Shown: positions 51,178 to 63,517, numbered from the stretch's first letter. The stretch: DNA of 64,000 nucleotides from Calothrix sp. MO_192.B10 (GCA_030065055.1 JASJDS010000073.1:1-64000), one strand, 5' to 3'. The notes: generated by a model from the sequence alone, not told the origin. Numbers and translations: made by a program.

Positions 51178-51262
51178 CCATGCTAGGGGTGCCTGTGAAT
51201 CCGGGCTGAGAACACACCCTTAACACCTGAGACTGGGTAATACCAGCGGAGGGAAGCTGTTT
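51178..51262 (+). promoter_or_regulatory. TPP riboswitch (thi box) upstream of thiC
   Basis: The conserved blocks occur in order: GGGGTGCC, GGCTGAGA, ACCTGA and GGGTAATACCAGCGGAGGGA, as in TPP-binding thi-box aptamers. It ends about 17 bases before the thiC start, so ligand binding probably blocks translation initiation. Confidence 0.95.
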
Positions 51263-51266
51263 ATAG

Positions 51267-52652
<1,386 letters not shown>

Positions 52653-52868
52653 TAGAGGGAAGGAGTGAGGGAGTGAGGGAGTGAAGGAGTGAAGGAGTAG
52701 GGGCGCAATGCTTGCGCCCTGGAGTGAAGGAGGGGGAGCATCCCAAATATTAAATATTGTAGTGCGGGCATCTTGCCCGCATCAGATACCAAGAAACTTG
52801 CTCGCACTCGCAATTTCTAGGTTCCCTCACCTCAACCCGGCCTCAGAAGCAACTTGCTCACACTAGAT
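52653..52868. repeat. Spacer with GAGTGAGG tandem repeats and two hairpin repeats
   Basis: Tandem GAGTGAGG/GAGTGAAG units (52665-52697), the GGGGCGCAATGCTTGCGCCC hairpin (about 52700) and the AGTGCGGGCATCTTGCCCGC hairpin (52756-52783). No gene. Confidence 0.65.
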
Positions 52869-53492
52869 TTATTGATCATTTTCTAACAGGCTTTCGAGCA
52901 TCGGTGTCAGAATTTTTACAATAGGATTATTTGTTAGCTCAAGCAGAGTTGCCGTACCGCCAGCTTTCAAAGCCTTTATGATTTTATTTTTTATTTTTGG
53001 CTTTTTCTCAATTTCCTCCATTGCCTTCGTTGCAACATTAGCTTTCTCCACAGTCGTGGTAGTTGGGTAAGTCTTAGATAGCTGATCTAGCAAGTCTTGA
53101 ATCTCTTGTGCAGCTTCCGCTAAGGTTTGCTTTGTATGAGGACTAAGATCAATGTTATTGACGCTTTGATCATGAATACTATTATTGATACCTTCAGAAA
53201 GAATACTGATTTGGTTATTCTTAATTTGACCAATCTGTACTTGATTTTCTTCTGCCACAGCAATAGTCCTCTCAATAAGATATCTATTTTTCTCAACTTG
53301 TGCACCAAGTTTATCTATTGTGCCATTTAAATAATGTTGGTTTTCCATAAGACCATCAATTAAGCGTCGATCTCTATGCTCTATTTGATCGATTATTTCC
53401 TTTAGTTCAATAGCTAATGCTTCAATTTTGCCTTTAAGTAATCGTATTTCTGATTTGAGTTGATCTATTTCCTCTTTATTCCAAAAAGGCAT
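52869..53492 (-). CDS. Coiled-coil protein, cyanobacterial family of unknown function
   Basis: A 207-residue soluble protein. Residues about 5-100 are a strongly heptad-like coiled coil (EIDQLKSEIRLLKGKIEALA; QVEKNRYLIERTIAVAEENQ). The C-terminal part (LAEAAQEIQDLLDQLSKTYP, then IIKALKAGGTATLLELTNNP) is a helical module often seen at the end of cyanobacterial proteins, some linked to NTPase-type sensors. No function can be given. It stands alone, convergent with thiC. Confidence 0.75.
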   Translation of the reverse strand: MPFWNKEEIDQLKSEIRLLKGKIEALAIELKEIIDQIEHRDRRLIDGLMENQHYLNGTIDKLGAQVEKNRYLIERTIAVAEENQVQIGQIKNNQISILSEGINNSIHDQSVNNIDLSPHTKQTLAEAAQEIQDLLDQLSKTYPTTTTVEKANVATKAMEEIEKKPKIKNKIIKALKAGGTATLLELTNNPIVKILTPMLESLLENDQ

Positions 53493-54018
53493 TTGTCATT
53501 TATCTCCTCCATAGTATTGCTTGGTAAGCTGGCTAACTATTTATGAAATGGAAATTTCACGTCTATCACACCAGTCAATCCAGTCAAATAGTGCATTACA
53601 GAGAATTTAGTCATAATATCAATAACTTTAATATACACTTATTATACAATATATTTACGGATAAAGACTTATTTTGGTAAGATATCAAGAAGCTTCCTGG
53701 CTATCATTTTTTCGGTTAATAGACGGAATGATTACGCATATCTAGGCAATTTTATAGGTAAGGACGAGCTTTTTAATATATTTATCGTTGATATAGGACT
53801 TCTATTTGATTTTTGAAAAACTAAGATGGCTAGACGCTTGCCCTATAAAGTTTTACTTCTCAGGTGTAGGTTGGGTTGAGGGACGAAACCCAACAACCAA
53901 AAACCTCGGTATTGTTGGGTTACGCTACGCTCCACCCAACCTACATTTATTTTTCTTTTTCCAGAGTGACAGAAAAGGGTTAAATAAAATAATGTACCAT
54001 TTGCGTAAGTCCTATTTA
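53493..54018. other. Intergenic region with a GGTTGGG palindrome and possible MITE
   Basis: At 53863-53945 lies a palindromic repeat (GTAGGTTGGGTTGAGGGACG ... CCACCCAACCTAC). It is bracketed by AGGACTT at 53795 and TTGCGTAAGTCCT at 54001-54013, the end sequence of the MITE family at 1996, but no target duplication is clear. No gene. Confidence 0.5.
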
Positions 54019-54620
54019 TTATGGAGTACCGTTTTCCTCCAACCAAGTAATCAAATCATCCATTTCAGAAATATTTAACAAAGCCACACCTAAAGCTTCT
54101 AACTTCTCAACTGATAAAACTTCAACCTTTTCAGCAATGGATGATTCCAACTCACCAAAACGCTGGTTGAGCAAAAGCATACAAAATGAAAGTGCTTCTT
54201 TTTGCTTCCCCTTTTCTTCTCCTTTTTTTTCTCCCTTTTGCTCTATATCTTGGTAAATAACTGACTCTCGCATAATATCCTCGCTTAAAAACTTACGAAT
54301 TAAATCCTTCTCAAATTTTAAACCTGCTAAAATCTCCGTATATGCTGTAAAATCTACCATTAACAGTTGTGAATAAATCAGTTTTGCCATCCCCATTAAG
54401 GCATTGCTGAATCAGGATATGAAACGTCAAAATCACCTTTATTTTTCTTTGTAACTTTGCGCCTTTGCACGCCAGTTGCTTCAAGTCGGCGGAGCCGCCC
54501 AACGCACTGGCTCGTCTTTGCGTGAGCTAAATTCATATTTTCAATCAGCAACGCCCCCATTAAAATCTCCAAAACGTAATGTGAGCGATCGCATATTTTG
54601 GCAGAATCAGCCCAAAGCTA
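54019..54620 (-). pseudogene. Rpn-type nuclease remnant split by a MITE
   Basis: Positions 54019-54396 code the C-terminal 125 residues of a PD-(D/E)XK/Rpn-family protein (KFLSEDIMRESVIYQDIEQK, then EKKGEEKGKQKEA and the helical tail RFGELESSIAEKVEVLSVEK typical of DUF4351-like ends). Removing the 157-bp element at 54400-54556 extends the frame through SHYVLEILMG before a TAG near 54615. The catalytic N-terminal half is missing. Confidence 0.75.
54393..54563. mobile_element. 157-bp MITE with 7-bp target duplication
   Basis: The element (54400-54556) has ends GGCATTGCTGA and TCAGCAACGCCC as imperfect inverted repeats, a common end type of small cyanobacterial elements. The flanking 7-bp duplication CCATTAA is at 54393-54399 and 54557-54563. 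It lies within the Rpn-type nuclease remnant. Confidence 0.85.
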
Positions 54621-54747
54621 GTCAGCATAAGGGAGAAGAAAGCTTTCATCACCTATTCCTCCGGAGCTTTCTGTAAGCCCAAGGTTCCTGGTAACTCCCA
54701 CTCAACACCCCTAAACGCAGTTCTTTTGCAATCTGCTGTAGATGTAA

Positions 54748-54785
54748 CAAACAAAAGGACGATTCTCTGGAAAAGAAAATCGCCC
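54748..54785 (-). terminator. Rho-independent terminator after chlN
   Basis: On the minus strand the stem GGGCGATT / AATCGTCC is followed by TTTTGTTTG. It lies about 60 bp after the chlN stop and probably ends the chlL-DUF5331-chlN transcript. Confidence 0.75.
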
Positions 54786-54846
54786 TCTTTATCATTTATT
54801 TACCCTTACCAGAATTAGCTAAGGGACAGTGCAAAGAGTGATACTG

Positions 54847-56605
<1,759 letters not shown>

Positions 56606-57523
56606 TTAATTTTGGGAGAAGATTTCCGCCATTTCAGTGGTGTCAATAGCTTCAGTTGACATTTCTTCTCCGAATTGGTTGATGGCTTCTCCATTTTGGG
56701 AAGCACTTTCTTCACTCCAGACATCCTTCATAACGTCGCTAAATGCATCATCCGCAGAAGCACCGATATCGCCAAACATCTGTTCGTCCATGTTTCCTTC
56801 AGCTTCACCAGCAGCAGCATCGGCTGTGTGGGAATCTTTTAAATCATCGAAGGAAATATCACCAAAAGCATCATCATCAGCTCCAATCTGTGTTTCTTCA
56901 AAAGCTGCGGATGATAAATCTGCCATACCATTTTCTGGCTCTTCAAAAGCTGCTGCTGATAAATCTGCCATACCATTTTCTGGCTCTTCAGGGATTTGGA
57001 ATGCCTCGGTATCATCGGTAGGCATTACATCTTGCATAGCTACCTCAGCATCCTGCATAGCTACCTCAGCATCCTGCATAGCTACCTCAGCATCCTGCAT
57101 ACCCACCTCAGCAACTGCGAAGCCTGCATCGGTATCCGCTACAGTATCGTTGATTGCTTCTTCTTCATGGCGTACTGCATCCATGACATATTCTGAGCTG
57201 TCATCATCAGCAGACTCTACCACATCGGAGTTGGGTTGCAGAGAATTCCCTAGAGCAATGTTGGGATCGAAGTGTAAGCCTAAAACCTCCACTAAGGTAT
57301 CGGCATCAGCATTTAACTTGGAAAAGGGTAGCATCAACTGCGCTAGCTTGGGTTCTAGTGCATTGGCTACACCCAGGATGAGGTAAGAAGCAGGGCGTTT
57401 GCCGCCATCTGGAGTGAAAACCGATTCGACCTTCATGTGAAGCTCGATCCAGTCGCGATTAGTTTGAAAAAATTCTAGCCACTTATTCTTGAGTGAATCC
57501 GTAAAACTGTAAAAAAATGCCAT
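56606..57523 (-). CDS. DUF5331 protein between chlL and chlN
   Basis: A 305-residue protein. The N-terminal 110 residues (AFFYSFTDSLKNKWLEFFQT, VFTPDGGKRPASYLILGVAN) are the conserved part found beside chlL/chlN in many cyanobacteria. The rest is a very acidic, probably disordered tail with four tandem EVAMQDA heptads (21-bp repeats at about 57030-57112) and two EEPENGMADLS units. Its position suggests a role in the dark protochlorophyllide reductase, but none has been shown by anything in the sequence. The start at 57523 lies 32 bp after the chlL stop. Confidence 0.85.
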   Translation of the reverse strand: MAFFYSFTDSLKNKWLEFFQTNRDWIELHMKVESVFTPDGGKRPASYLILGVANALEPKLAQLMLPFSKLNADADTLVEVLGLHFDPNIALGNSLQPNSDVVESADDDSSEYVMDAVRHEEEAINDTVADTDAGFAVAEVGMQDAEVAMQDAEVAMQDAEVAMQDVMPTDDTEAFQIPEEPENGMADLSAAAFEEPENGMADLSSAAFEETQIGADDDAFGDISFDDLKDSHTADAAAGEAEGNMDEQMFGDIGASADDAFSDVMKDVWSEESASQNGEAINQFGEEMSTEAIDTTEMAEIFSQN

Positions 57524-57554
57524 AGGTGTCCCCCATCCTGAGAAACTAAATGAT

Positions 57555-58421
57555 TTATACAATCATTAAGTCTAGTTCCTCTTCCGGATTAAGAACTGGG
57601 GGTTTACTCGGATTTAAGTAAAAATCTGATAATAGGGAAAATAGCTCGCGGTCCTGAGCGTCTTGTGGAACAACGCCTTCAGGTCTGGCAAGAATTTGAT
57701 CGGCAATATTCAGATAGTAGTCACATACGTAATTTAACGAGGGTTCTTTATCCGCCATTTCAAATAAAGTCTTACCTTTGACTCTAGAAATACGGATATC
57801 TTCAATTAAAGGTAACACTTCTAGTACGGGCATAGGTACGGTATCTACGTACTTATCGATCAAATCGCGCTTAGAAGTGCGGTTACCAATTAACCCAGCT
57901 AAACGTAAGGGGTGAGTCCGTGCTTTTTCCCTGACAGAAGCGGCAATGCGGTTGGCGGCAAATAAGGCATCAAAACCGTTGTCTGTAACAATCATGCAGT
58001 AATCAGCATAGTTGAGCGGAGCTGCAAATCCACCACAAACAACATCACCAAGGACATCAAACAGTATTACATCATACTCATCGAAAGCGTTAAGTTCCTT
58101 CAGTAATTTTACTGTTTCTCCCACTACGTAACCTCCGCAGCCTGCACCAGCCGGAGGGCCACCTGCTTCTACGCAATCTACTCCGCCATAGCCTTTGTAA
58201 ATTACATCTTCGGGCCAGACATCTTCGTAGTGGTAGTCTTTTTCTTGCAGAGTATCGATAATTGTGGGAATCAAGAACCCTGTGAGGGTAAATGTACTGT
58301 CATGTTTGGGATCGCAGCCAATTTGCAGCACTTTTTTACCCCGTTTGGCTAGGGCGACGGAAATATTACAACTAGTTGTGGATTTGCCGATTCCACCTTT
58401 TCCGTAAACTGCTAATTTCAC
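57555..58421 (-). CDS. chlL: Light-independent protochlorophyllide reductase iron-sulfur ATP-binding subunit
   Basis: A 288-residue NifH-like protein. The P-loop [10 protein letters not shown] is at residues 6-15. The cluster-ligating cysteines are in [15 protein letters not shown] and in [12 protein letters not shown] (switch II). It passes electrons to ChlN-ChlB coupled to ATP hydrolysis. The length and all motifs are normal. It is the first gene of the chlL-DUF5331-chlN group. Confidence 0.98.
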   Translation of the reverse strand: MKLAVYGKGGIGKSTTSCNISVALAKRGKKVLQIGCDPKHDSTFTLTGFLIPTIIDTLQEKDYHYEDVWPEDVIYKGYGGVDCVEAGGPPAGAGCGGYVVGETVKLLKELNAFDEYDVILFDVLGDVVCGGFAAPLNYADYCMIVTDNGFDALFAANRIAASVREKARTHPLRLAGLIGNRTSKRDLIDKYVDTVPMPVLEVLPLIEDIRISRVKGKTLFEMADKEPSLNYVCDYYLNIADQILARPEGVVPQDAQDRELFSLLSDFYLNPSKPPVLNPEEELDLMIV

Positions 58422-58912
58422 TTTTTTGCCTCTTAAATAATTTCTGAGCAGAATATTGGCTCAAATAATTGCTTTCACCTAGCCGCCTATGGCGATGTGT
58501 GTGGTCTAGTGAGTTTCATTATTGTGGAAACTTCTCGGAAAATAAAGGGGTTAAATATCTGAAAAATGCTTATATATGAAGATATATAGACTAATAAACT
58601 ATATAATCTTTATTTTATTTGCTTAAATCCAAAATAATCATAAATAATCCATTTAAATCATTTTTGTTTTAATTTTAAATAAAAATAGTTACAAAATAAA
58701 AAATTTAATTAATTTTAAGATTGTAGTTAATCAACTACAGTTTTGGTATATACGTATATACGGGTATATAGGCGATCGCAAGGTTAAAATATAGTTTTGC
58801 CAATATTCTACTGGTGGAAAACTAATAAATTTAAGTAGTTTTAGCTATTTTCCCAAAACTGTGCTCCATGATTTTGGCTGAATTCAAATATCAATGCAAA
58901 AAAATATTACAT
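58422..58912. other. AT-rich spacer upstream of chlL
   Basis: About 490 bp, very AT-rich between 58560 and 58730, with one HIP1 site near 58772. It serves as the chlL promoter region and the 3' end of the kinase operon. No gene, repeat or clear terminator was found. Confidence 0.45.
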
Positions 58913-60043
58913 TTATTGTTTATCAGTTGCTTTTGGTAGGCTAAACCAAAATCGCGAACCATTTTCAGGTAATGGGGAATAACCAATCTCACCACCCCAA
59001 CGTTCAACTGTAATGCGACAGAAATAAAGTCCCAATCCTACTTTGCCTGTTCTATCTGTTCCTTGAGCAAACTTCTTAAACAAGTTTTTAGCAATCTCCG
59101 GTGCTACCCCTTTACCTTGATCGTCGATGGTCACTAAGATAGTATTATCATCTTGCTGTAAGCCAATTGTAACTGTAGTATTTGGTGGGCTATGATGCAA
59201 AGCGTTTTCCGTTAAATTTGTAATTACTCTTTCCAGACGAGATTTATCGCCCACCACTTTCCAATCAGCATTCATGTTAACGTCAGCAGCAAGTTTTAGC
59301 TCTACATGATTCAGAGAAAAACTGGGAGTTAAAACCTGGATTATCTGCTGAGTTATAAGTAGTGCATCTGGAGCTATTTCTGGATTGACTGTAAAAGCTT
59401 CTAGGGATTGCATTTCCACAGAGAATGCATCTAGTATTTCTCTAATTAGCATCTCTTGCTTAATGGTTTGCTGTTTGCCAATGTTCAGGGTTTCCTTGCC
59501 TTTAGGGGTTAAATTTTCCAAATCTAAGAGTGCAAAGCAGCAATTAATGCCACTTAATTGCCCTGCCATATCATGGATGATGCAATGTATTAATATATCC
59601 TTTTTCTGGCTTTCTTTAACAGAATATTGAAAATCTAATTGATTTTCTCTAGCTTTTTGAATAATATTTTGTTGCTGCTGGTATTCTTCCGCTAAATGTT
59701 TAATCAGGATAATTTTTTGATTATTTACTTTAATGGCAGTGGCTTCAAAAAAATACTCATTATCAGAGTCATCAACATGATTCCAAATTCCAGAATTAAT
59801 TGTTTGGGGTTGTTGAGATTCATCTTGTTCCCAAAATTCTTCAGCATCAATTAAAAAGTTTTCTAAAAATGATAATTCTGCTTTTTTGAGCAAAATTTTA
59901 TGACCTGATTCTACTGGATAAGGACATAAAGTTTTTGCCCAATCTGGTACTGTACCAATAAGTTGATAACAATCTCCCTTAAGCTTTTCTAAGACCAAAA
60001 TATTTAAAGCTGCAAATATATCGGCTGTGATAGATTCACTCAT
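58913..60043 (-). CDS. Sensor histidine kinase with N-terminal PAS-like domain
   Basis: A 376-residue soluble kinase. Residues about 1-135 form a PAS-like sensor. The dimerisation segment contains the phospho-accepting His in ILIHCIIHDMAGQL (about 155-168). The HATPase domain has the N box ERVITNLTENALHHSP, G1 DDQGKGVAPE and G2 GKVGLGLYFCRITVERWGG. No membrane span and no receiver domain is adjacent. It is the last gene of a five-gene operon, 21 bp after the PAS-like protein, and may be controlled by the GTPase module upstream. Confidence 0.92.
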   Translation of the reverse strand: MSESITADIFAALNILVLEKLKGDCYQLIGTVPDWAKTLCPYPVESGHKILLKKAELSFLENFLIDAEEFWEQDESQQPQTINSGIWNHVDDSDNEYFFEATAIKVNNQKIILIKHLAEEYQQQQNIIQKARENQLDFQYSVKESQKKDILIHCIIHDMAGQLSGINCCFALLDLENLTPKGKETLNIGKQQTIKQEMLIREILDAFSVEMQSLEAFTVNPEIAPDALLITQQIIQVLTPSFSLNHVELKLAADVNMNADWKVVGDKSRLERVITNLTENALHHSPPNTTVTIGLQQDDNTILVTIDDQGKGVAPEIAKNLFKKFAQGTDRTGKVGLGLYFCRITVERWGGEIGYSPLPENGSRFWFSLPKATDKQ

Positions 60044-60064
60044 ACTTAATAAAATACTATTAAA

Positions 60065-60466
60065 TTATTGATTGAATATTTTAGTTACTTTATCCTGCAT
60101 AAGGATAGATTCATTGATTGACTGTTGAATCATACAGAGCTGCATTTCTTCTAAAGTAGCATCTAAAAACAACACCCAATCTCCATCTTTGGAGGGAAAT
60201 ATGTGAATGTCTGCACAAATTCCATATTCAGTTTTCATGCGGGGAATAAAAATAGGATCGTCGTTTAATGGCAGCATTCCTTCTAGAAAAAAAACCTGCT
60301 TTTCTACTTTTTCCCCTTCCTGGAGTTGTTCAATCCCATATGCTGCAAGCTTTCCACCCCATTGGGATAAACAACCATCTTTATTCACCAATAAATAAGC
60401 AAGGGAGTGTTTTTCAATCATCAAATTGAGTAGATAATTAATAATGGGAGTGGGGACATCCAGCAT
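60065..60466 (-). CDS. PAS-like sensor protein
   Basis: A 133-residue protein with a PAS-type pattern: helix IEKHSLAYLLVNKDGCLSQW, a central loop, and the two closing strands YGICADIHIFPSKDGDWVLF then LDATLEEMQLCMIQQSINES. It probably binds a small ligand or makes protein contacts, perhaps with the kinase that follows. Its ATG directly follows the GTPase stop (TAAATG), so the two are tightly coupled. Not recognised as a named family. Confidence 0.75.
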   Translation of the reverse strand: MLDVPTPIINYLLNLMIEKHSLAYLLVNKDGCLSQWGGKLAAYGIEQLQEGEKVEKQVFFLEGMLPLNDDPIFIPRMKTEYGICADIHIFPSKDGDWVLFLDATLEEMQLCMIQQSINESILMQDKVTKIFNQ

Positions 60467-60964
60467 TTATCCCTCCAGTATCTTATTTGCAAGAGTTTGA
60501 AAGACTTCTTCTACACCCAAGCCTGTTTTGGCACTAGTTTTAATCACAGTCCAATGGTTTTGTCCGAGTTGTTTAATTTCTTGGTCATTAATTTCCCACT
60601 CATCCATAATATCTGATTTATTCAGTACGAGAATGAAGGGAACTTTGCCAATAGCTTCTTCGACCCTAGTTTGTAGGTCTAATGCTTTATTTAGGGTATT
60701 TTTTCTGGTACCATCAACTACTAATAAATAGCCTGATGAACCTCTTAAATAAGACATTCTTACTTTTTGAAATTCATCTTCTCCATGAAGATCCCAAAGG
60801 ATTAAATTTATCTCTCTATCTTGAATATTAATTGTTTTTTTATCTATTTTTACACCTACAGTAGTTTGATATTTTTCTGAAAAAATACTGCGGACAAACT
60901 GTGCTACTAAACTTGTTTTACCTGTGGCGAATGCACCGACCATACATATTTTTTTCTGTAACAT
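60467..60964 (-). CDS. Rab/Ras-like small GTPase
   Basis: A 165-residue, single-domain GTPase. G1 is GAFATGKTS (residues 10-18), the effector-loop Thr is in KYQTTVGVKI, G3 is WDLHGEDEF (DxxG present), G4 is NKSD and G5 is SAKTG. At the position of the catalytic Gln of Ras (Gln61) it has Glu or Asp (GED), as in GTPases that rely on a partner for hydrolysis. No prenylation signal at the C terminus. It lies between an OmpA-type membrane protein and a PAS/histidine kinase pair, an arrangement that suggests a signalling switch. Confidence 0.92.
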   Translation of the reverse strand: MLQKKICMVGAFATGKTSLVAQFVRSIFSEKYQTTVGVKIDKKTINIQDREINLILWDLHGEDEFQKVRMSYLRGSSGYLLVVDGTRKNTLNKALDLQTRVEEAIGKVPFILVLNKSDIMDEWEINDQEIKQLGQNHWTVIKTSAKTGLGVEEVFQTLANKILEG

Positions 60965-60978
60965 ATGTGGATATTCCT

Positions 60979-62766
60979 TTATTTCAATTTATCCTTGAGG
61001 AATACCCGAAAAGATACCCTGCGGTTAGATATGCGATTTTCTTTTTTACTACGGGTAAGTAGCCTCTGACTAGAACCTACTCCCACAGCTGTAAAAATAC
61101 TCTTTTTGAATCCTTGTTTCTGAAAATAAGATAGTATTTTCTGAGCGCGAGCTTGACTGAGGATTTTATTACTTTTTTCTGTGCCAATGGTGTTTGTGTG
61201 TCCTACTATTTGAATAGTTATATTCTGATTCAAATCTTGAGAGACTTGTACAATTTTTTTGATTACTAAGGCTAAATCCATTAACTTTTTCGATTCACCT
61301 GGTGCAAATTTAGTTTTCCCTGCTAAAAAGAACAGATTATTACCTTCAATTTGTTGCTTGTAGGTGTTTAACTGAGTTAGTTCTGAAGGGGTAAGATTTC
61401 GATCCTGATATTTATTGATCCCAGGGATAAAACGCCATAATTTTCGCGATCGCACTATCCATTTTTGAGGAGCTACACCACTAGCTTTGAGGGTTCCATT
61501 GTCGTCAATTTCTAAGGATGTGGTTTTTGGAGGTATCAGGTATTCTGTGGCTCTTTTTGGGGTTAATTGTGGGTCTAAAGAAATATAAGATTGCCATTGA
61601 CCGATTACTTTTTCTGGTGGAAGAGATGCTTGTTTAATCAACTCCTGGGGATTTTTGGCTAATGGATCGCGCATTCCGACAACCAAGTATTTGCCATTAC
61701 TTTTCCGCTCTGCTTTAATCACCACAATTCCCGGCTCAGAGTTAAGTTGTGCTAAATATTTATGCCACTTTCTTTGTTCCTGGATGGCAAAAACAGCCCA
61801 AATTCCGAGTGCGATCGCTACTATACCAAATAAACTCCATGCATAGGTATATTTTTTGGAGGCAGATTTTTGATATTGAACTCCTAAACAATCTTCTAGA
61901 TAAGGTTGAGCGGCTGCAAATGGTGCTGTTTCCCCTTGAAAATCATCCAGTTGTTGAGCTAAATTAAGTTGAATTTTTGCGATCGCATTTTGAAAGGCAA
62001 GTCTTAATTCTTGAGGTGGGATACCTCGAATTACCCCTGCTAATAGGGCACTGGGACTTTCTTCAACCCAAATTGTCAGTTCTCCAAATTGTAAACTTTG
62101 CAGTCCATCCCCTTTACCTACAGCGAAGGAGTCTTTGACAAAGTCTTCAATAGCCGTCAACATCGCCGAAACTATATCCCCATCTTGGGCAGATACCTGG
62201 GGTGCTACTAGGTGTTGCAACAACAAACCGGTTTGCTTGTGAATCAAAAACAGTTGCTCTACCCGATAGACTAATGTACGCAGCATGACAACTTCAGCAA
62301 AGGTTTTTCCCGTTCGCTTGGCTTCTAATCTCCATCTCCAGCTTTGCGGTGACAAGCTATGCTCTAAAGTTTGATTCAAACTCTGAATCATCTGCTCTAA
62401 AGCTGCGTTAATTGCCTTGCGAGTAGCTGGAGCTAAAATCGGAAAAATTACTTCTGATAAAGTCTTCTCATCTTTTTGAATGGAAAATTTAATTGCTTCT
62501 TCTACAGTTGTTGTAATTGCTTCCACTAACTGCCTATCTTTCTGAGTTTGTAATTGCACAGCTTCTGGAAGCAAATTGCCGATATCTTCAGCATGAATTT
62601 GAGGATTATTTAATCGCTCATATAATTGATTGAGTTGTCTTGGCTCTATACCTAAAAGTAAGCTGCGTAATTCATCTAGTTCTTGGTTCGCCGTTGTATT
62701 TTCTGTTTGGCTAATAGGAAGATTGAGGGATTTCTGTGTTAACTGATTTCTAGAATTATCACCCAT
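60979..62766 (-). CDS. OmpA-domain membrane protein with possible roadblock/longin-like segment
   Basis: A 595-residue protein. The N-terminal 315 residues are cytoplasmic and helical; a segment at about 185-285 (LIHKQTGLLLQHLVAP, SAMLTAIEDFVKDSF, FGELTIWVEESPSALLAGVI) resembles roadblock/longin-type partners of small GTPases. A single membrane span (about 323-345, WSLFGIVAIALGIWAVFAIQ) is followed by a C-terminal OmpA-like peptidoglycan-binding domain (IQIVGHTNTIGTEKSNKILS, about 520-595). The ATG at 62766 leaves proper spacing to GGGGGA; the one at 62778 does not. It ends 14 bp before the GTPase gene. Confidence 0.85.
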   Translation of the reverse strand: MGDNSRNQLTQKSLNLPISQTENTTANQELDELRSLLLGIEPRQLNQLYERLNNPQIHAEDIGNLLPEAVQLQTQKDRQLVEAITTTVEEAIKFSIQKDEKTLSEVIFPILAPATRKAINAALEQMIQSLNQTLEHSLSPQSWRWRLEAKRTGKTFAEVVMLRTLVYRVEQLFLIHKQTGLLLQHLVAPQVSAQDGDIVSAMLTAIEDFVKDSFAVGKGDGLQSLQFGELTIWVEESPSALLAGVIRGIPPQELRLAFQNAIAKIQLNLAQQLDDFQGETAPFAAAQPYLEDCLGVQYQKSASKKYTYAWSLFGIVAIALGIWAVFAIQEQRKWHKYLAQLNSEPGIVVIKAERKSNGKYLVVGMRDPLAKNPQELIKQASLPPEKVIGQWQSYISLDPQLTPKRATEYLIPPKTTSLEIDDNGTLKASGVAPQKWIVRSRKLWRFIPGINKYQDRNLTPSELTQLNTYKQQIEGNNLFFLAGKTKFAPGESKKLMDLALVIKKIVQVSQDLNQNITIQIVGHTNTIGTEKSNKILSQARAQKILSYFQKQGFKKSIFTAVGVGSSQRLLTRSKKENRISNRRVSFRVFLKDKLK

Positions 62767-62854
62767 AATTACCACCATTCCCCCAATTTACATCAATTAT
62801 ATATCTGTATTTACCGAGCTGGTTACAATCACCAATAATCCATAATTTATCATT

Positions 62855-63451
62855 TTATTGCTGATTAGTGAGACGAAAAGCTAACTCTGTAAACATAGAT
62901 GCGAGATGAGAATTATCAATTTTTTCGTTGCGGAGGTCTTGGGATTCCTTTTGCAGCAAATTTAGAATTTCTTCATATTTTTGCTGGATCTCATCCTGTA
63001 AATTTTTAGATTGATTTAATACCTGTTCTCTCAGTTCCCTTTGACTGTTATTAGTTTGTTCGTCAAACTGGGAAAACTTACTTTCCAAAGAAGATATGAT
63101 TTTCCTTTGTTCTGCGGCTAAATTATTGATGCTTGTATCCCGTTCTACTTTCTCATTTTTCAGGCGATCGCTTAATGTTTCTATTTCTTTTTTCAGGTAG
63201 TTTTCCAGTAAGTCTAAACGTTTTTTAGTTTCCTCTCGCAAGCTAGCACATTCTTGAGATATCAGTGCTTCTAAGTTGGCAAATTTTTTTTCTTGCTCTC
63301 TTATCTGTTGCCCAAAAAGGATCTCTCTAACTTTCTCTAAGTTTTTACTTTCACCAAAACTAGTATCAGTAAATGCAGGTTGTTTTTTATCTGAAATAGA
63401 ATTATTTACGCCGTCTATATTATTATTTTTTTTGTCTGTTGGTGAATTCAT
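62855..63451 (-). CDS. Coiled-coil protein, first gene of the GTPase operon
   Basis: A 198-residue protein. After a polar N terminus comes LEKVREILFGQQIREQEKKF and an almost continuous coiled coil (residues about 45-175; TKKRLDLLENYLKKEIETLS, LSDRLKNEKVERDTSINNLA). The VREILFG start and the KKRLDLLE segment recur in a family of bacterial coiled-coil proteins of unknown role. It is 88 bp upstream of the OmpA-type gene on the same strand and 66 bp after rnc. Confidence 0.8.
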   Translation of the reverse strand: MNSPTDKKNNNIDGVNNSISDKKQPAFTDTSFGESKNLEKVREILFGQQIREQEKKFANLEALISQECASLREETKKRLDLLENYLKKEIETLSDRLKNEKVERDTSINNLAAEQRKIISSLESKFSQFDEQTNNSQRELREQVLNQSKNLQDEIQQKYEEILNLLQKESQDLRNEKIDNSHLASMFTELAFRLTNQQ

Positions 63452-63517
63452 CGTATCAAAATATCCATTAATTAAGTGGTTTTGATTGTATTTTAAAAAA
63501 TTAACATTTTGGCATCT

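Noticed and set aside
56637-57386. 249-codon frame opposite the DUF5331 gene
   Set aside because: It mirrors the acidic tandem repeats of the real gene and has a Ser/Ala-biased, unnatural composition.
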